A stretch of DNA of 64,000 nt from Psychrobacter sp. JCM 18903. GTDB taxonomy: Bacteria > Pseudomonadota > Gammaproteobacteria > Pseudomonadales > Moraxellaceae. The translations under genes were made by a program, and so were the position numbers. Location: contig NZ_BAWJ01000011.1 of assembly GCF_000586475.1 (NCBI RefSeq), forward strand, positions 52,675 through 116,674, in the 5' to 3' direction. Positions 60,368 to 64,000 of this stretch are shown here, piece by piece. Position 1 is the stretch's first letter. Every line of letters begins with the position of its first letter. Under the pieces are notes generated by a model, which saw only the letters and a list, made by a program, of their open reading frames with translations, searched no databases and was not told the origin of the DNA.

Positions 60368-61155
60368 TCAAAACCCCCAATGCTGTATGCGTAGTAAAAC
60401 CAGCGCCATCACGATACCAACGCACGCGGATAGGGTGAGCATATAGGTAAATACCGCACGCCCAACGCCAATATTGACATAGCCTTTTAAGATATCTGAG
60501 AAAGAATTGATCAAAGGAAAGCTGGGCACCAGTAGCAAGACGCTAGAGGCAACCGCAATATCGGCATTATTACCAATATCAAAATAGTAGGTCGTCGCTC
60601 CAATTAAAGAAGCAATAAAAGCGGTCACAATGACGGTGATAAAAGGATTAAAGTGGTGTTTGGACAGATAAATACGGGTGAACATCGCTACCATACCCGC
60701 AATAAATGTCACGGCGGTAATCGACCAACTGCCACCGTTTAGATAAGCAAACGCCGCACAAGATGCGCCAACAAATATGCCCACCAGCCACGTTTGGTAT
60801 ACGGTCTTATCTAACTCATCAAAGGCAAGGGTCGTACGGTCAATCAAATCGGTACTGTCTACGGTGGCTTCGGTTTTATTGATAATTTGCTGAATTTGTA
60901 CCAATAAATTGACATTGATGCTTTGATTGATCGTGTCTCTGGTGGTGGTGATACAGCGCTCGTCACAGATAGTCGTCAGGGTGATGGCGTTAAAGTTCAG
61001 CGAACATTCGACGCTGTTCATCCCCAAAGCAAGCCCCAAGCGTTTAGACAAGTCCACCACCACGCAGACTCAGCGCCATACTGCATAAGGAGTAAGCCGC
61101 AGCGCACGCATAGTCTAGTAATGCGCTGCTGCTTTACGTAGCTGATAGAGGTCAT
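60368..61155 (-). CDS. Threonine/serine exporter-type large subunit (YjjP/DUF1212-like), frame broken near the start
   Basis: The main frame begins late (VVVDLSKRLGLALGMNSVEC). Upstream in a different frame lies VRCGLLLMQYGAESA, the usual N-terminal YGA motif of the family. One base restored near 61064 joins them, and ATG 61155 (MTSISYVKQQRITRLC) is the likely start. After a cytosolic N-terminal domain there are about five helices (SWSITAVTFIAGMVAMFTRI, FITVIVTAFIASLIGATTYY, LLLVPSFPLINSFSDIL). Repaired length is about 262. It forms an operon with the small subunit. Confidence 0.85.
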
Positions 61156-61683
61156 GGGTGAGATACGCAGGTTGGTTGGTATTGATACGCTATTATAAAG
61201 GGTCTGGGAGCTGCTGCGCAGACATTATTGGACATTATGTTTGATGCTACGATAAATCATAAAATTTTTTGGCAAAGAGAAAATAGAACGTACGGTAGAT
61301 GCGCGAGTGATCAATGTGATACGAGCGTTCATGTAGGTGGGATCTATTGCAGGATGCTCTCTGAGCGATAACTCTAATTAAAAGAATAAAGTTATAGGCG
61401 TTAAATGGAGGTTGGCTGGGGCTTGTGATATCAAACAAATAATAGATTATAAAATTAATAGACTTTTGTTTTCTATAGTGATAATCTCTTTCTCGATAAT
61501 TTAGACACATTACTTACATGATAATTACATATTGATTGAATTTTAGTTACGTTATCAATTATATGTCGCTCTCAATTAATGTGTTGCAAGACATGAATTT
61601 CGATAGTGGAATGTTAAGTCTATCAATTCATTGCCTTTAGCTCAGTTATTTAACTCAATTGCATCTCTCAATCAGGACGTCTA
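61156..61683. other. Intergenic region between the ThrE-type pair and the M48 gene
   Basis: 528 bases, AT-rich in the second half, with divergent promoters expected. I see no supported gene. Confidence 0.5.
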
Positions 61684-62538
61684 ATGACCAGTTTTCATAA
61701 AATAAAAAATGCTCTATTGCTGACTACTATCACTACTTTAGCAGGGTGTACTACGGTCGCCGATATGGCAGGGTACGATACGGCTACATTAAATACTGAT
61801 GCGGCTAAAAGTTACTCTCAAGTGGTCTCTAAAGCCAGTAGTCAAGGCGCGGTAGATAATACTTCTGCTACCGCCATTCGAGTGAAAAACGTCTTTAATC
61901 GTATGAAGCCCTACGCCGTTCGCGCTAATACAACAGGCGTCCCTTTTGATTGGCAGATCACTGTTCTACGTTCACCTGAATTAAATGCTTGGGCAATGCC
62001 GGGTGGTAAGATGGCTTTTTATACCGGTATTGTAGAAAAGCTACAGTTAACAGATGCAGAGATCGCGGCAATCATGGGACACGAAATGACCCATGCGCTA
62101 TCTGAGCACAGTAAAAAAGATGCTGGGCAAAAAATTCTGACAGGCTTAGCGCTGCAGTTAGGTGGTGCCGAACTACAGTCAAGAACAGGGTTAAGTGATG
62201 ATGCGTTGGGTTTGATTAGTGACTACGGACTTGATAAGCCATTTTCTCGTAGTCAGGAGTCACAAGCCGATGCGGGTGGTCTACGCTTGATGGCGCAGGC
62301 AGGCTACAATCCAGAAGCTGCCGTTGCAGTATGGCAAAAAATGGAGGCTGCCAATGGTCGTAGCAACACCATAGCTACTTTAATGTCTACCCATCCAAAC
62401 TCTGGGCAGCGTATCGCTAAAATTCAGGCACTGTTACCTGAGGTTACGCCAGTTTATCAAGCGGCGGCTAAAGCACCTACTAACGCAACTAGTGGGGCAA
62501 CGACTGGAGTAACTACTAGAACCATTAAACGTAAATAA
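61684..62538 (+). CDS. M48 family metalloprotease lipoprotein (LoiP/YcaL-like)
   Basis: 284 residues. Signal peptide with lipobox TLAGC (Cys22). Zinc site HEMTH at 133-137 within AIMGHEMTHALSEHSKKD, third ligand Glu in SRSQESQADAGGLRLMAQAGY, and NAWAMPGGKMAFYTGIVEKL before it. THPNSGQRIAKIQALLPE ends the catalytic domain, followed by a Thr/Ala-rich tail. Probably anchored in the outer membrane facing the periplasm, where relatives such as LoiP act in protein quality control. Confidence 0.92.
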   Translation: MTSFHKIKNALLLTTITTLAGCTTVADMAGYDTATLNTDAAKSYSQVVSKASSQGAVDNTSATAIRVKNVFNRMKPYAVRANTTGVPFDWQITVLRSPELNAWAMPGGKMAFYTGIVEKLQLTDAEIAAIMGHEMTHALSEHSKKDAGQKILTGLALQLGGAELQSRTGLSDDALGLISDYGLDKPFSRSQESQADAGGLRLMAQAGYNPEAAVAVWQKMEAANGRSNTIATLMSTHPNSGQRIAKIQALLPEVTPVYQAAAKAPTNATSGATTGVTTRTIKRK

Positions 62539-62570
62539 CTCAGTAGATACTCTCAAAAGTAAATGTTATC

Positions 62571-62602
62571 AAAAAAGGTAAGTCAAAAGACTTACCTTTT
62601 TT
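62571..62602. terminator. Terminator after the M48 gene
   Basis: Perfect stem AAAAAAGGTAAGTC/GACTTACCTTTTTT around AAAA, 33 bases after the stop codon. Confidence 0.93.
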
Positions 62603-62707
62603 GCGAATAAATGTTGAAAATTGGTTGGTTTAAATTTCATCTTACGTCTTGGTGTTGGGTGTCAAGTAGGTTAGCGGCGAGGTACGAGATCTAACAACTA
62701 AGTATTG

Positions 62708-62861
62708 GAGCCAATCCCGCTTTCCGCTCATATCTACTCACTGATACGAGGCGAGGGCTACGGTTTGTACTGTCTCTTGCTCCGCGTAGCCAATCCAAAA
62801 TCTAGTCCTCGCAACTCGTTCAATTGAGTAGGATAACCGCTACAATCGGGGCTAAACCGCG
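62708..62861. repeat. Large imperfect palindrome (candidate MITE-like or structured element)
   Basis: Nested complementary blocks: CTACTCA (62734) with TGAGTAG (62825), ACGAG (62746) with CTCGT (62815), GCGAGG (62751) with CCTCGC (62807), and GGCTACG (62756) with CGTAGCC (62785). Outer bases GAGCC-CCCGC and GCGGT-GGGGCT pair less well. No ORF is present. It lies between the M48 terminator and the first REP copy. A short decayed REP-like piece (TGTTGGGTGTCAAGTAGGTT) is at 62653-62672. Confidence 0.5.
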
Positions 62862-62889
62862 TCTCAAAACAATCTTCATAAATTCAATG

Positions 62890-62920
62890 GTAGGTTGGGT
62901 GGAGTTTGCGACACCCAACA
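62890..62920 (+). repeat. REP-like element, left of the transposase
   Basis: It begins GTAGGTTGGGTGGAG and ends GCGACACCCAACA, an imperfect palindrome in which TTGGGTG pairs with CACCCAA. The same element recurs inverted at 63481-63512. Confidence 0.8.
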
Positions 62921-62942
62921 TCTAAATATGAAAAGGACATTC

Positions 62943-63437
62943 TCAACAGCCCCAATCAATAGGAAGCAAACCATCCTTCACAAATCGATGAAATGAGGAA
63001 TATTGCCAGTCTTTGAGTTGTTTAACATACTCATGCTTAATAGGGTTCATATGAATATAGTCAATATGTGCTCGGTAGTCTGCTTCATCGCGAATACAGT
63101 GCTCCCAAAATCGACGTTGCCAAATACCGCGCTCGCTTTTTTTAAGTCTACTACTCGAAATAGATTCTGTTTTGGCAATGTTATAAGAAAAGTAATATTT
63201 AATGAGTTTTATTCGTTTAGAGAAGTCTGCATCATTATTTGGCATAGTACATAACATATGCAAATGGTCTGGCAAGATAACAATGGCATCAATGTAGAAG
63301 GGGTGTTTGTGTTTGACCGTTTGAAAAGCATGTCGAAGTGTTTCAATTTCTTTAATTAACAAATTGCTAGACCTATCAGCTAGGTTGATAGTGAAAAAGT
63401 AAGTTGCTCCTCTTTGATAGTGCCTTCGATACTGCAT
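62943..63437 (-). CDS. REP-associated tyrosine transposase (RAYT, IS200/Y1 family)
   Basis: 164 residues. HUH-type nuclease related to IS200 TnpA and thought to move REP elements. The metal-binding His pair is His58-His60 in ILPDHLHMLCTMP and the catalytic Tyr127 is in HIDYIHMNPIKHEYV. RGIWQRRFWEHCIRDEADY is the RAYT signature between them. The frame is intact. REP-like palindromes lie 22 bases to the left and 44 bases to the right in opposite orientation, plus two more on the right, which fits a RAYT/REP unit. Confidence 0.92.
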   Translation of the reverse strand: MQYRRHYQRGATYFFTINLADRSSNLLIKEIETLRHAFQTVKHKHPFYIDAIVILPDHLHMLCTMPNNDADFSKRIKLIKYYFSYNIAKTESISSSRLKKSERGIWQRRFWEHCIRDEADYRAHIDYIHMNPIKHEYVKQLKDWQYSSFHRFVKDGLLPIDWGC

Positions 63438-63480
63438 GCTATTCTACAAATGATAGTCGATAGCTGATATTACTTAATTT

Positions 63481-63512
63481 TGTTGGGTGTCGCAAGCTCC
63501 ACGCCAACCTAC
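63481..63512 (-). repeat. REP-like element, right of the transposase, inverted
   Basis: Read on the minus strand it begins GTAGGTTGGCGTGGAG and ends GCGACACCCAACA, nearly identical to the left copy. Confidence 0.8.
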
Positions 63513-63540
63513 GGATTGTAGGTGGTTTCGCGTTTAGATT

Positions 63541-63570
63541 GTAGGTTGGTGTCGAAGGATGAGACCCAAC
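63541..63570 (+). repeat. REP-like element, second type
   Basis: Starts GTAGGTTGGTGTCGAAG and ends GAGACCCAAC. Same head as the other copies with a different middle. Confidence 0.7.
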
Positions 63571-63596
63571 GAGTTGGTTTTGACGAATATGAGACA

Positions 63597-63625
63597 GTTG
63601 GGTTTCCTTCGTCAACCCAACCTAC
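63597..63625 (-). repeat. REP-like element, second type, inverted
   Basis: On the minus strand it reads GTAGGTTGGGTTGACGAAGG and then AAACCCAAC. Together with 63541-63570 it forms a head-to-head pair about 25 bases apart, like a BIME. Confidence 0.7.
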
Positions 63626-63693
63626 GAGCTAACCAGCCTATAAAATAATATCGTAGTATAAGAATTTGGGAAAAAATCTTATTAAGAGTGATT

Positions 63694-63960
63694 CTAAGAT
63701 AAAATCCAAGTCGCAATAGTAGATGCGAAAATAGCTTGAAGAGTAAGTATTGCAAACCAAGCTATAGATTTAGCGTAGTTCCAATTTAGTTTAGACTTAG
63801 CTTTAGCTAGAATTTTTTTATCACCATTGTTTAAATGTATGTAACTTAATTCATCTATTCTATCAATCGAATTTTCTAAAAATTTCCCCAGAATTCCTCC
63901 TGAAAAATAGAACATACCAATAATACCAATGGTTGATACCAAGTATTTCAGGTTGTTCAC
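63694..63960 (-). CDS. Small membrane protein, AT-rich
   Basis: 88 residues with two helices (LVSTIGIIGMFYFSGGILG and WFAILTLQAIFASTIATWIL) and a polar middle (IDELSYIHLNNGDKKILAKA). No family recognised. It is more AT-rich than most of the window and lies beside the REP cluster, so it may belong to a variable region. Confidence 0.55.
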   Translation of the reverse strand: MNNLKYLVSTIGIIGMFYFSGGILGKFLENSIDRIDELSYIHLNNGDKKILAKAKSKLNWNYAKSIAWFAILTLQAIFASTIATWILS

Positions 63961-64000
63961 ATTAACAGTAAAATCTAAATTGATTACTTCAATTAGATAA

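Noticed and set aside
62650..63660. Full insertion sequence with terminal inverted repeats
   Set aside because: The inverted copies are REP palindromes, there is no target duplication, and the transposase is the single-copy RAYT type.
1..64000. tRNA, rRNA or CRISPR
   Set aside because: No cloverleaf with a GGTTCGAATC-type arm, no rRNA sequence and no regularly spaced 25-40 bp repeats were seen; the tandem arrays have no spacers.

Overview
The window is a stretch of chromosome from a gammaproteobacterium of the family Moraxellaceae, most likely Psychrobacter. The evidence is moderate-to-low GC by eye, a SpoT whose synthetase domain has decayed as reported for the Acinetobacter/Moraxella group, a RecX with a long N-terminal extension, and conserved gene neighbourhoods (recA-recX, gmk-rpoZ-spoT-ridA, ypjD divergent from ffh, yciB divergent from the PHP phosphoesterase gene, rpmB-rpmG). 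I see no rRNA, tRNA, CRISPR array, prophage or classic insertion sequence. The only mobile-type gene is a REP-associated tyrosine transposase near the right end.

Layout. 1-12 kb: a YidB-like gene, a DASS anion transporter, recX and recA, a 1-kb gene-free region with three DnaA-box-like sites, trmB, a DUF2628 membrane protein, a Kef-type antiporter, a hypothetical gene, a broken small membrane gene and a CDF zinc exporter. 12-24 kb: priA, ridA, spoT, rpoZ, gmk, ispH, an acyl-CoA thioesterase and a catalase. 24-32 kb: htpG, a membrane-anchored C13 (legumain-like) peptidase, S-formylglutathione hydrolase, a DUF2805 protein, rpe, three small unknown genes, rpmG and rpmB. 32-45 kb: a 768-residue Ig-like surface lipoprotein, purU, ypjD, ffh, tsaB, uppP, rsmJ, ubiA, a DUF4112 protein and a lipoprotein. 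45-64 kb: a YiaA/B protein, mnmC, a YciI/yciB cluster, a PHP phosphoesterase, a diguanylate cyclase, truD, a Rieske/AIF-like oxidoreductase, a GNAT enzyme, two lipoproteins, gor, a ThrE-type exporter pair, an M48 protease, and the REP/transposase cluster.

The most striking property of the sequence is that about twenty genes are broken by single-base gaps. Nearly all are one missing base in a 2-8 nt homopolymer or repeated base. They hit genes that cannot easily be lost (recA twice, ispH twice, priA twice, truD, tsaB). In each case restoring one base rebuilds a full-length family member with its usual motifs. I therefore read them as sequencing or assembly errors and annotate each gene across its break. 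Start and stop coordinates for these genes differ from naive ORF calls.

Biologically, this is a housekeeping segment: recombination and replication restart (RecA, RecX, PriA), RNA modification (TrmB, TsaB, RsmJ, MnmC, TruD), stringent response (SpoT, RpoZ), isoprenoid, quinone and cell-wall precursor metabolism (IspH, UbiA, UppP), and oxidative-stress defence (catalase, Gor, FghA, the AIF-like oxidoreductase). The more unusual content is a set of short 14-16 bp tandem arrays abutting genes, the REP/transposase cluster with a nearby large imperfect palindrome, the DnaA-box cluster upstream of recA, and a surface lipoprotein with EF-hand-like acidic loops.
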